DNA from: Neocallimastix lanati (nom. inval.)
Lineage: Eukaryota; Neocallimastigomycota; Neocallimastigomycetes; Neocallimastigales; Neocallimastigaceae
Direction: 5' to 3'
NCBI GenBank assembly: GCA_016946835.1
Contig: JACVTC010000084.1
Coordinates: forward strand, 481,501-545,500
DNA: 64,000 nucleotides
Part shown: positions 46,152 through 59,086 of the stretch, in pieces
Layout: each line of letters opens with the position of its first letter
Numbering within the stretch: the first letter of the stretch is position 1
Translations under genes and position numbers: made by a program
Notes under the pieces: generated by a model
Database searches by the model: none
Seen by the model: only the letters and a program-made list of their open reading frames with translations
What the model was told of the DNA's origin: nothing

Positions 46152-47672
46152 TTAAGCTTTTCCGGCCATTTTAGCATCCATTTCTTCAAGATTAAGTCCC
46201 TTACTTTCAATAACATAGAATTGAGAGTAAATCCAGGCAAGAAGACAGGCTGCTGCAAAAAGAAGGAAAGTCTTAGTACTCCAGGCTTTCATAAGAGCTG
46301 GGCCAACAAATGCAATAATCCAGTTGTTAAGGAAGTTGGAAACCGTACCAACTGCACTACCTTTAACTCTGACACGAAGTGGGAAAACTTCAGCTTGATA
46401 AACCCATGGAACTGGTCCCCAAGTCCAAGCGAATGAGAAGACCATAAGGAAAATACTAGCAACAGCAAAGTATTGCCACATCTTTCCTCTAAAAGTTTGA
46501 GTAGAGAAAGCCCAAGTGGAGATATGGAAAACCATCATCATAAGTGATCCAATAATTAATAAAGTTTTACGTCCTAATCTTTCAATACCCCACATACCTG
46601 GGAAGGTAGAAATGAAATTGACAAAGTTGTTAATAATTGGAAGAACAACAGTGGACATGAATTTAGTAAAACCAATTTCTCCATAAATTTGAGATTGATA
46701 ATACATAATGACATTAATTCCTGTCCATTGTTGGAAAAGTTGCATTAAGAAAGTAATGAAGGTACGACGACGAATCACTGGACTGAAAAGCTCACCGACA
46801 GAAGAAGAACCTGCAGCACGAGTAGCCGCAACATCTTCTTGAATAGCTTTGAGTTCTTCTTGAACAACTGAATCTGAAGTGGAGGTAGCATTAAGTTTAG
46901 CTAAAACTTCGGCAGCTTCTTCATCACGATCTTTTGAACAAAGCCATCTTGGAGATTTTGGAAGGAAACTCATAAGAATGGCAAGACCAAGACCTGGAAC
47001 TACTTGGAAAAGAAGTGCAAATCTCCATTCGAAATTTGGAACTTCTTCCCAAATATTTGATCTTGGCTTTCCTAAACCTTCTGGTTTAATATTAGTATAA
47101 TACCAAACAATAGAATTGATGATGGCGGCAACAATAATACCGAAGGTAGTCATAAGTTGATAACAAGAAGAAAGCGTACCTCTAATCTTAGCAGGAGCAA
47201 CTTCAGAAATGTAAGTTGGACAAAGAACACCATTACAACCAATAGAAAGGCCAGTGATAAGACGACCAATGGCAATCATAATCCAAGTACGAGCAGATAA
47301 ACCTTGAATGATGGCACCACAAGTAAAAATACAAGCACCAATCATAATAGTTCTTTGACGACCAAATTTTTCACCAAGATAAGTGGCCATCAGAGCACCA
47401 CAAAGAGCACCAAGAACGAAACTTGAAGTGATAACTCCTTCAAGCATAGCTTTATTATCGGCTTCTTTTAAATCACGATACCATTTTTCTTGAGAATCAT
47501 TAGTAATTTCTTTACCATTTTCATCAAGGGCATCACCATTCCAATTATGAAATTTAAAGAAGATACGGAAAGCATCCATGACAAGAACGACATTCATAAC
47601 ACCACATTCATAACCGAAAAGAAGACCACCTAAAGAAGCAGTCACAGCTACTAAAAATTGAAAAGAATTCAT
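46152..47672 (-). CDS. MFS sugar transporter, copy 4 (506 aa)
   Basis: A complete frame identical in domain layout and motifs to copies 1 and 2. Differences cluster in the first extracellular loop (Glu55, Thr57, Ser60), with Pro203 and Thr265. It is convergent with copy 3 across about 4 kb that includes the gene-less fifth unit. Its upstream sequence (47673-49900) again carries the CGTCA block and a hairpin. Synonymous differences relative to the others are more numerous than amino-acid changes, so the protein is under constraint and this copy is likely active. Confidence 0.95.
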   Translation of the reverse strand: MNSFQFLVAVTASLGGLLFGYECGVMNVVLVMDAFRIFFKFHNWNGDALDENGKEITNDSQEKWYRDLKEADNKAMLEGVITSSFVLGALCGALMATYLGEKFGRQRTIMIGACIFTCGAIIQGLSARTWIMIAIGRLITGLSIGCNGVLCPTYISEVAPAKIRGTLSSCYQLMTTFGIIVAAIINSIVWYYTNIKPEGLGKPRSNIWEEVPNFEWRFALLFQVVPGLGLAILMSFLPKSPRWLCSKDRDEEAAEVLAKLNATSTSDSVVQEELKAIQEDVAATRAAGSSSVGELFSPVIRRRTFITFLMQLFQQWTGINVIMYYQSQIYGEIGFTKFMSTVVLPIINNFVNFISTFPGMWGIERLGRKTLLIIGSLMMMVFHISTWAFSTQTFRGKMWQYFAVASIFLMVFSFAWTWGPVPWVYQAEVFPLRVRVKGSAVGTVSNFLNNWIIAFVGPALMKAWSTKTFLLFAAACLLAWIYSQFYVIESKGLNLEEMDAKMAGKA

Positions 47673-48807
47673 CTTCTTATAATTATTTTTTTATTTAGTA
47701 ATTATTAAATTAATTGATTAAACTTATTAAACTAAATATTTATACGAATAATAATTTAATAATAATTTAATAATAGTTTAATATTATACAGGATATTATT
47801 TTTAATTTTTTTTTTAACTATCTTTTATATAAAATTAATTATATAATATATAATTTTTATGAATAAAAATAATTTAAAAGAAAATTTTATCTCTTTATAT
47901 ATATAATAAAAATTTATTAATTATTATATATAAAAGAAAATTTTATCTCTTTATATATATAATAAAAATTTATTAATTATTATATATAAATAATAATAAT
48001 TTTAAATTTTAAAGTTAATTATACTTTTTGAAGGAGTTTTTTTATTTATAATAAAAATATTATTTAAGAATATGTAAAAAAATAAAATTTCATGGTCTAC
48101 TATTAATATGTATTAATTATATTTAAAAGTATTTCAATATTATTATTCGTATATATATTAAAATATTAAATATTTCTATTTTATAAATTTGTTTTATTTA
48201 TTTTTACATAAAATTTTTCATTTTTTAATTTTATATAATTCATTATTTATAAACTTTATTTAATATAATAAGAATGATAAATGTGACGTGACGTATTACA
48301 AATGAAATAAAAGAAATAAAAAGATTCACTTTTTTATTTATAAAAATATTTAAACGCCATAAATAATATAAATATTTATGGTTATTTATCCGTTAATTAT
48401 TCAATTTTCTGGAATAAATAAATTTTAATATAAATATGGATACTCTATAAATATCTACTTTAATATATTTTATTTTAAAAATTGAATAATATATGGTTAA
48501 TTCTATAATATACTTGGATATGAAATACCTTTAAAAATAAAAAATTATATATTTAAGAAGAAATTTATTATTTGTTATAGTTTTTATTTAATATTTTATT
48601 GAAATTTTTTCATATTCATAAATATAAAAATAATAAAAATATATATAAATTAAAATATTTATATTTAAGAATAAAAAATAATATTAATATTAGATTGAAT
48701 GAAACTAATAAAAAAAAATAATAGAATTATTTAAAATGAAGTAAAAATTAATATTGAAATAGATTTTTTTTTTTTTTTGTATTTTTGCAGTCAAATGATC
48801 AAAAAAA

Positions 48808-49193
48808 TAATATGCGGGAATTTTATATGCAATAATTTATAAGCAGTGTGTTTTTTAAATAATGGTTGTTTAGTAAAATTTATTAATAAAATTATAATAT
48901 CCGTACAATTAAAATAATAATTCTTATTTCAAAAATTTATGAGAGAGTCCTCTATTTCTTATATAAAATAATTTAATCTATTTATAAGAAATAATTAATA
49001 TATTAATTATATATTCTAATATACAGAACTATATAAATTTTATGTGAATTAAAGGTTTATAATTATTATAATTATAATAATACATATTGAAATAAAATAA
49101 AATAAAATAATTATTATCAAAAAGATATAAATTTAATATTAAATAAATATTATTAAATATACAAATATGTTACAATACATATTTGTTTTATAT
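48808..49193 (+). repeat. Dispersed direct repeat, copy B (partner 29117-29520)
   Basis: Same orientation and block order as copy A. In this copy it lies inside the upstream flank of transporter 4, directly before the hairpin element, whereas copy A lies at the 3' side of transporter 1. Confidence 0.75.
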
Positions 49194-49195
49194 CA

Positions 49196-49273
49196 AAAAG
49201 AAAATAATGAATGTAGTCATATTATGGAGTGTGGTATTTTCATTCCTTAATGATTATATTTATTGTTTCTTTT
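49196..49273 (+). repeat. Conserved hairpin element, copy e
   Basis: The centre reads GGAGTGTGGTATTTTCATTCC. The left arm is degraded (AATGAATGTAGTCATATTAT) and the right arm is CTTAATGATTATATTTATTG. It lies about 1.5 kb upstream of transporter copy 4. Confidence 0.7.
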
Positions 49274-50847
49274 CTAATGAGTTTCAATATATTAACTCTT
49301 AAACAAAACTAATCAATATTATTATTTAAAAAATAAAATTATTTATAGCACAATTTAATATATTAATACTTATTATTTCAATATTTAAGTTACCATTGAT
49401 GAAATACATGAAATATATATATTAATGAAATACATGAAATATATATACTAAAGATATAAACATTTATAAACTATTTTATATGAAAATTATTTTTCAAAAT
49501 GTCCGAAAGAATTAAATATAAATTAAATATATTTTCATTCTTAATCTAAAATTAAATAAGCTTATTTAATTATGTAAATAATTAATAATATAATATAACC
49601 AAATTAATATTAATTGTATAAACTTAATTTTTTTTACACTATATTATGTGTTAAACATGGATAAATAAATTAAATATCTATATTTAATATGAATATTTTC
49701 TAAGATAGATGTTAATAAACAATATATTTAATAAATAAAATTCATGAATTCATTAATATATATACGCATAACACATATTAAAATATCCGAAATTATTAAA
49801 AAAATAATTTAAAGAAAAAACTCATATATAAATTTTTTTTTTTTTTTTTTTTTTATATAAAAAATTTGACCATTTATATATATTAATTTAAAATTAATTA
49901 TAGAAACATTAAAGACTTTTTTTTTTTTTTTTTATATGAAAAATTGTACCATTTGTTTATACTTTTAAATTATTAAATTGTTAAATATAATGTTTATCTA
50001 ATTATTTGAAATTTGTCCATTGAATATTATTCAGTAGTAAAATATGTATAGTAATGAAATTTCAATTTCTACTATTAAAAATATGTATGTTTTTTTTTTT
50101 TTTTTTTTTTTTTTTATTTAACTTTATTTAATATAAAAATGAAAAATGTTAAACGTATTACAAAATAGAAATGAATGAAATAAGAATAACCTTTTTAAAA
50201 AAAAAAAAAAAATCATATAATAATTAATATTAACTACTTATATTTATAATTAATAATTAATTCAATTATATGGAATAATAATTTATAATACAAATATGGA
50301 TACTTTGAAAATTTGCACTTTAATAGATTTATTTTAAAAGTTAAATAATATATTCTTACAAATTTATTAAAATTTATTTATTATTATTATTTAATTATTT
50401 ATAATAATAAAAATTTTTAAGTTTTCTCAAATGTTCATAATAAAATGAAAAACAAGAAAAAAGAAAAAAAAATATAATAATATTTTTATTTTATATTATA
50501 TACTGGAATCACCCATAGTATATTTCATTAATGTACTATTATTGCAATTTCTATTAAAATTATTAAAACTACTATTATTATAATTATTATTATTATTATT
50601 CCAATACATCATAATCTAATACAATTAAAAAAATAATAAAAATAATAATAATAAATGAATAAATTAAATAAAATGGTTATGTTAAACTCGCTATAGAAGT
50701 ATTTTTTTTTTTTTTATTACTGTAAATAAAAAAAATTAATTAAGTATTATATCATAATTAATAAAAAGCATCATAATAATATAATAAATATAATTATGAT
50801 AATAATACATAAAAAAATGATAAATAAAACAATAATAATAAAGAAGA

Positions 50848-50904
<57 letters not shown>

Positions 50905-51079
50905 TTTATTTTATTTTATTTTATTTTATTTTATTTTATTTATATTTAATTTATAAAAGCTTATTATATATTATTAATATTAAATAGTAAATAATAAATA
51001 TAAAATTACATTTTTTTTTAAATATTAATATTTATAAAGTTCATTTATTTATAAATTTATTAATATATTAAATTTTTGT

Positions 51080-51697
51080 TTATTGATTTTTCATTGCTTG
51101 GAAGAAAGTCTATATATAAATGTATAATTAAAAAATTAATAAATAAATAAATATTTTAAAAAAAAATTTTTTTTCATTAATAATACTGTTATTGAAGTAT
51201 ATAATATGTATATTTTTATTATTATTATTATTATATTTTACATACTTTTAGGTATTTTGAAAAGGTTTTCTTATCTGAGTTTTGCATAGCATTAACAAAA
51301 TCACTGGCAGCTTGAGATGGACAATTAATGGAAGGGAAGAAGTAGGATAAAAGATATTGGGCATATTTGACACCTTGTTTTTGTAAAATGGTTAAATGAA
51401 GATTTGAAATTTCATTAAGAATCTATATATATATATATACAGATACATAATTAAAATTTATGAAAATATTTTATAAAATGTTAAACAAAATGTCACTATA
51501 ATTATTTTAATATCTTTAATATCTTTTATTTATATATTTATTTATGTATTTATCATCATTATTATAAAATAAAATAAATAACTTATATGTATATAACATT
51601 ATTACTAATATTATAAAAAAAAAAAAATAGTATTTATATATTCCCATATCTCCATATCTCCATATAACTATATATTTATGATGTAAAAAAGAAGAGG

Positions 51698-51750
<53 letters not shown>

Positions 51751-52009
51751 TACAAGTAAAGTTTCAGCACTTTGGAAGTTGAAACCATCCTTCATAACAA
51801 TTTCAAAGATAATGGTAACAATTTGTTGATAGATGAAATCAGCAAATCCTGGTATAGATGTATCTTCCGTAATACCACCCCATACATTAACCATTTTTGC
51901 TAAAACAGAAAGGGCAGCTCTTTGACTTTGAACATCGGCTGAATCGCGAGCACAATGAACAATAGATTCCATAATCATTGGTAAATGTCTATTATTATCT
52001 ATTATTTTT

Positions 52010-52056
<47 letters not shown>

Positions 52057-52131
52057 TAAAAAATTAAAATATATATTTACATATATATGTTAATAAAAAT
52101 CATAATATAACATAACAAAACAAAACAAAAA

Positions 52132-52188
<57 letters not shown>

Positions 52189-53236
52189 CTTACTTTCACT
52201 AATAAGAACATTTTGAAGTGAGCTGGTGAATATGTTACCTAAAAAGTTCATATAAGCTCTTCTAAGTTCAAACATAGAAATAATTTCATCGGTACCATTT
52301 GCAGGTTGATTTAAGAAAATGAATACTCTTTCAACAATTGGATATAATAATTCATTCATAATCGGTAAAGCATTATTCTAATGTAAAATAATAAAAAAAA
52401 AAAAAATAAAATAAAAGTAAAAATATAAATAAAAACAATAAATAATAATAATAATAATAATAATAATATATATTATAATATTTATAAATATATATATATT
52501 TAATAAATTAATCATGCATATTCAAATTTAAGATTCTATTGTATAATAATAAATAATAATAATAATTCAAAAAAAAAATACCTTAAATTTATGAATTATG
52601 AGATCAAAGAAGGAGGTCAATAAGGAAGAAAGTTCATTCTTGGAACATTTTGTAAGTAATCCACCATTCATGACTGGAATAATGAATTTCACAATTTCAT
52701 TACCCATACATGGAATAAGACGTTGGAAAATGTATCGTACGGATTCTCGAATACTACTTTGATCGGAAAGACGTTCCAATACGACGATCATAGTTTCTAT
52801 AGTTTTATTATAAATAGCAATCCATGGTGGAGTAATATTACTTTGTAATAAATTAATATGTGGAAAACTATGACCTATACTACCAATGGCATGAATTATA
52901 TGATTAAGTTGATGAGTAAATTGCATATTTTTTGGATTATCCATTTGATATAAGGATTTTGATATAATTTCGTCAATAGTATTAAGCATTGGTTGAATAA
53001 TAGTCTAAAAAAAAATTTTTTTTTTTCAAAAAATTTATATATATACATATAATAAATTTAATAATATATATTAGATATTAATAATTATATATATATTATA
53101 TATATATAAATTTAATTGATTTATAAAAAAAAAAAAAAAAAAAAAAAAATAATAATAATAATTTATTAATAATTTTAATAATTTATTAACTTATTGATTT
53201 ATTTTGTACTGCTTTAATTATTTTTATTAATTTATG

Positions 53237-53270
<34 letters not shown>

Positions 53271-54062
53271 TTAATAAAATACTTACACCAAGATATTCGG
53301 ATTGCTGTTCTAAAGGTATAGCATCTAATGAAATTAATGTACCCACTGCTTCAAATAAATATAAATCATTATACGATTGAGAATTTAAAACATTTAAAGT
53401 GACTGGAGTTGGTTGTATAATTAAAAGTGTTTGAATGTTGGTTAAAACAGTTTGAACAAATGGAGCTAATTTAACCTTCATTGCTTTAACAAATCTTGCA
53501 AATAAATAATTTAATCTAGTTCTAATGATAATTTCTGAATTATGAAGACCACTATTAAAATAATAAAAAAAAAAAAAAATTTTTTTTTCATATATATAGA
53601 AACATAGAGTATATTTATTATATACATAGTAAATAATACATATAATAAATAAAAAAAAAAAAATTTTTATTTATTTATTAATATTAATTTTGAATATTAA
53701 TGTTTATAATAATACTATATATAAATATATATATTATTTATTGACTTATTTATCTATCTTATTAATTTGATTTATCTTTATTTACCGACTACAAACAAAA
53801 CCTTCTAGTACATTTGGAATAAATTGATTATGAATATCAAAGAAATTAGTATATCTAGTAATGATTTCAAAGTACATAATTGGGATAGAGTTATGTGGAT
53901 AATAAATTACGTCTAAGATAAAATAAATAAATAAATAATTAATTAATTAATTAATTAATAATTAAAATATATATATATATATTAATTTATTTTATTGATA
54001 TGAACGTATAATTATTATAGATAATATTTATATATATTTCAAATAATATATATATATATTTA

Positions 54063-54097
<35 letters not shown>

Positions 54098-55951
54098 AAG
54101 AATTTTTATAAAAAAAAATTTTTTTTTTCAATTCATTAAAACTTACTTGATTGGAACATTTTTTCAATCATTTGATAAAAGACACCTCCAGGTTCATAAT
54201 TTAAGGTACTTCTCTTAGACTCACCAAAGATAAAAATTAAATAAAGAGCTAATTCAGCTTCAGACCAAGTGGCACTAATAGAAGAATTTAAGGAAACATT
54301 GGAACCATCCACCTTTTCAATATTAATACGATCAAAAGTAGAGCTAATCACAGAAAAGACCGTTTGGGTACAAATATTTTCATCAATAGCAAAAAGAGCA
54401 TCATAAAAGACCTTTAAACTTTTTCTCATTTCAATGAATAAAGCTTCATCTTCATCTTCACCAAAGGAGAATTCAATATCTTCATCATATTTCATTTTAG
54501 AAATAACTACCTTTAATAATTCTAAGATATCTTGTTGGAAGTTTGGAATATCAGCAAAATTGATTTTCTTTTGTTGTTTTAATAAATTAGTGTAAGATGT
54601 GACAAATGGGAAAAGAGCAGAAGAAGTATCATCATATTCATTGGCTAAAAGTTTTAACATATAAGGGAATAAAGTCTGAATATAACCATAGGTCAATGTT
54701 TTTGCCTCTGGGACATCCTTAACATCTTCACAAATGGAAGTTAATTCAACACCTAAAAGATTTATTAATTTAGCAATTTGTTCTTCAAAATCAATATTAT
54801 CAAATTTAAGTTGACCGAGAAGATTTGGAATATTTAAGAGTTGAATTAATTGTAACTTTTCAAGAGGTCTCATACCCTTAGAAATAATACTGCAAAGACA
54901 TTCGGTAGCAGCCATACGTAAATCTTCTACATTCATAAATTGATAAAGCGCTGTCATGAAAGTATCTGTAACAATTAATTTAATATCAATCCACATAACA
55001 TACTGACCAATAATATTTAAACATTTATTAGAAATAGCTGGATTAGTTTGACAATTAGCCATTAAAATCTTGAACCAATATTCGACTAATTTCATGACTG
55101 CTCCTTCTCTCATGGTATCCTTAATAAATGTATTCTTTTGTAATTCATTATCTGTTCTATTAATAAGTAAAGATACAACTTCTTCATCAATAGTAGAACA
55201 AACACGTAAAAAGAAATCAACAATGATTTCTGAACGTGGAGTACTCATAGCTTGTTCAACTAAACCAATTAAATCATCAAAGAAAGTTGGCCAATTTTCT
55301 GGATATTGAATTTTAAAGATTTGGACAATAGCTTGAGCTAATTTATTTTTAATAAATGGTTTTTCGTTAGCATCTAAAGAAGTTTTTATCCATTCCCAAA
55401 GAGTTTGCTTTATGAGATCTTGTTGAGTTTTGTCTAAAATATTAGTACGATTTCTAATAGTTTCTTCAACCACTTGAAGTGCAAAATATCTAACTTCAGG
55501 AGTACTTTAAATTATTAAAAATTAATATATATATATAATATTATATAATATATAAATATATTTAAATTTTATTTTATTTTATTTTAATTGTTAAATTTTA
55601 ATTTTAATTTCAATAATAAATTTAATTTATTATATTTATGGATTATTTTTTTATTTTTTTTTTTTTTTTTTTTATTTTATTTTATTTTATCTTTTCAATT
55701 AAATTATCACTTTTATATATTTAAATAGAATAACCAATCTTAATAAAATTAATGTATATATATTATAGTATAAAATATTAAATTTATTTTTTTTTTTACC
55801 TTGGTGGAGTTTTAATAAATAAGTTTAAGCAAAGTTGCCAACCATCATTAGAACTTTTAATTTGTTCACAATATTGGGTGGCTTGAGTTTTCATTTCAGC
55901 ATTGGAGCTGGAAGATAAAGCACATTGAACTGCTGCTTCTAAATTTTCCAT
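51080..55951 (-). CDS. XPOT: Exportin-T (tRNA nuclear export receptor), nine exons, 986 aa
   Basis: Exons on the minus strand: 55951-55800, 55504-54147, 53912-53786, 53551-53287, 53004-52582, 52377-52194, 51998-51754, 51422-51246, 51109-51080. All junctions are GT..AG and in phase, giving 986 residues, close to human exportin-T (about 960). The N-terminus has Y-C-E-Q-I-K-S-S-N-D-G-W-Q-L-C. A diagnostic segment is F-I-K-D-T-M-R-E-G, followed by L-V-E-Y-W-F-K-I-L and W-I-D-I-K-L-I. The acidic F-G-E-D-E-D-E-A-L-F-I-E-M-R-K region, W-G-G-I-T with G-F-A-D-F-I-Y, and the end K-Y-L-K-T-F-F-Q all match the family. The protein is an importin-beta-type HEAT-repeat solenoid that carries mature tRNA out of the nucleus with Ran-GTP. 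Single copy here, with no sign of decay. Introns are rich in long poly-T (sense strand), often right behind the 5' splice site. Introns 51110-51245 and 51423-51753 are the least certain in detail, but both are in phase. Confidence 0.95.
51687..51748. repeat. Long homopolymer next to a splice donor of exportin-T
   Basis: About 60 A on the plus strand (poly-T in the sense strand) directly follow the donor GTAAGT of exon 7. Similar runs of about 30-37 follow in the introns at 52014-52052 and 52134-52170. They are non-coding; frames reading into them as Phe strings are artefacts. Confidence 0.9.
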
Positions 55952-56292
55952 TATAAAATTCTATACTAATACAATATAAAAATATATATATATATATTAG
56001 AAAAAAAAAATAATTGAATTATCATAATTATTAATTAATTGAATTGATAATACTAAAAAAATACTATATATATAATAGATATATTATTATTATTATTATT
56101 TTGTCTTCTCTTCTCATTTCTTTATTTTATTTTATTTTAATGATAAAAATTTTAAAATTTGATATTTGGAATTTCACTTTAAATTAAAAAAAAAAAAAAA
56201 GCAACAGAATTATTAATTAATATATATATAAATTTATTAATTTAAAAAAGTATGATTATATGTTTGATAACTTCAAAAAGAATAAATATTGA

Positions 56293-56337
<45 letters not shown>

Positions 56338-59037
56338 TTTATTGAGTGTTAATTTATTATTATAATTTAATTAAATTAATTTTATATTTTCATTTATAAC
56401 CTCGATAATTATTTTAAAAATTGATTTCCAAAATAAAATTTCAATTACTAAAAAAAAAAATATTTTACTACTTTTAATCTCACATATGTTAAATACTAAT
56501 TGTTAATTTATATAAATTATTGATAATATCAAGTAATATATTATAAATTGACATTTTGAATATATGTATATAGATATAAATATAACTAATTTATAGGTTT
56601 TAATCAATTTCAAATTAAAATATTTAATTAATTGAATTTAATAATATGTAATTAAATTTGAATTAAAATAATTATTTTTATTGATTTTTAAATTATATTT
56701 ATTACTTTATTTGTTATAAAAATTTCATTTCTCGCTTTTTTTTTTTTTTTTTTTTCCTTTAATTCATTTAGTTCTATATATATATTATAAATCTTTTTTA
56801 TAAATCTTTTTTTATTTTTCATATATTAAAATTTATCCACCAATAGTATTTTATAAAACAAAAAAAAAAAAAAAGTTGAAGTAATATATTTAATAATACA
56901 TATTTGTGAAACCTTGAGTTTCTTTAAAAGTTATGAAGAATATATCTATAATATTGTATAATATTGTATAAAAATAAGAAAGAATGAAAGAAAATGAGAG
57001 AGATAATAACAATAATAAAATTATCTTTAATAATATCCAAAATCCTTAATACAATTTGATAAGATTGTTTTAATCTTTTTTTATATATATATTATATTTG
57101 AAAAATAATTAATAATGAATATTTACGTTTAAATATATATAAAAATAAAAGTAATAAAATTTCCCGTTATGTATTATGAATTAATCATATTACGTATGAA
57201 ATAAAGAAGGATATAGATAAATTTTATCTCTTTTCTATTATTATTATTAATATATGAAATAAAGTTTAAATTATTTCAATATATTATATATTAAAAAAAA
57301 AAAAAAGAGAGAGAGAGATAAATTCTTTTATATTGTGTAAAGGGTTTTCTTATAATTAACAAAATGAATATATTATTTTTTCTTTTTTCTTTTCTTTTTT
57401 TTGGGGGGTTTATATAAAATATTTGTTATATTAACAATTTTCTATAAAAGTGATTAAAATATGAAATTGAAGATAGTCTATTATTTTTTTGTTCGAAAAA
57501 TTAATATCTATAATAAAATAATGATTAAATTTTTTTGGTTTGTAAATTAAATGTTTATAATTATTATTATTTGATTATTAAATTATTGATAAATAAAATA
57601 AATGTTGTTGATTATTGTTAAATAAGATATAATAATACTGTTTTTTTTTTTTTTTTAAATATAAATTAATGTTTTTTTATAAATAAAAGTTTTTAATCTC
57701 TTTTCTTGATATATTAATAAATATAATTTTTTTATTATTATTTCTTTTTGTTCGTTAACCTTCTATAATATTAATATTCTATATATAAAATAAATAAATA
57801 TAAAAAATATATATATACATATAATTATATATAATTTTTAATATTTTTAATAATTATTTAATAATTATAAAAAAAAAAAAAAAATTTTTTTTTCTTATTT
57901 GTTATTTTTTAACTTTTTTTTTTTTTTGCTATCTTCTGAATGGTTGAAATTTAATCATTGAAATATTAATGTATATATAATTAGTACATAAATAAATTAA
58001 ATAATGTTAATAAATGAATGTATTTATTATAGCATAAATAAATATGCAAATATATATTTATTATAAAATTTTTTCTTTCATTAAATCATTGAAGCTTTTT
58101 TTATATTATTAATTATAAAATAAATTTATATTAATTAAAATATATTATGATTCAATTAATAGTATATGTTTTCTATTTATTCAATTCAAATATTTTGATA
58201 ATCTTTTTTTTTAATTAAAAATTTCAATATAAAAATATTCAATACATAAATAATAATAATTGTATATAACAGAATATATGCCAATATACCTATTTAATTG
58301 ATTTTTATTATATGTGAAATCCAAGATTTAAATAAAAACAATTGAATTTTAATATATTATGATCTTTTTTTATTCACCAAAAAAATAAAGTTAACATTTA
58401 ATTAAAATATTTACAGTCAATTATTAATATATGACAGCAATTGAATTCCATATATTAATGTTGTTTACATTTTTTTTTTTTTTAATTTTTTTAATTTTTT
58501 TTTAAATTTCTGGTTTTTAAGTCTTTACTTTGATGTATAATTTATATAATTGATATAACAAAACAATAAAAGAATAATTGTTATATATATATATATTTTT
58601 TCAAAGGAATAAAACAACAAACAGTAATAAAAAACTATATATATTAATATTAATTAAAGCTAGAATGAAGTTAACTTTACCTGTTATTAATTGATTTTAA
58701 TAGAAATATAAGATTGAAATAATAATACTATCTAAATTGAAGTTTAGTTTTATTTTTTGTTTTAATTTTTTTTTTTCAATTCACTACTTTATGATGAAGG
58801 CTATTTTTTTTGACAATATAGTTTTTGTTATTTGGTTCTAATGATTTGAATAACATGGTAATTATTATTATTAATAGAAATACTACTACTTTTATAGTAA
58901 CTATATTGATAAAATTATAATTATAATTATAATTATTATTACAATTAATTATTAGTATGGTTATTGTTACTATTTAATGATAATTTATATTTGCAATTAT
59001 TTTATTATTATTATATTATTATTACTAATAATAATTG

Positions 59038-59086
<49 letters not shown>

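Larger units (their letters stand above)
47673..51079. other. 5' flank of copy 4 and AT-rich spacer to exportin-T
   Basis: 47880-47990 has a duplicated segment of about 58 bp (GAAAATTTTATCTCTTTATA twice). 48290-48304 holds TGTGACGTGACGTATTACA, a CGTCA block with an extra GTGAC. 48808-49193 is the dispersed repeat (partner at 29117). The hairpin is at 49196-49273, and 49280-49850 matches the distal part of the other upstream flanks. 50852-50902 is a poly-T run of about 51. No coding frame. Confidence 0.6.

Noticed and set aside
50796-50987. 63-codon frame with a poly-Phe centre
   Set aside because: It reads through a poly-T run and TTTTA repeats.
51080-55951. Exportin-1 (CRM1) as the identity of the HEAT-repeat gene
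   Set aside because: The segment F-I-K-D-T-M-R-E and the W-G-G/G-F-A-D-F-I-Y region and C-terminal K-Y-L-K fit exportin-T, and the gene lacks exportin-1's conserved central region.
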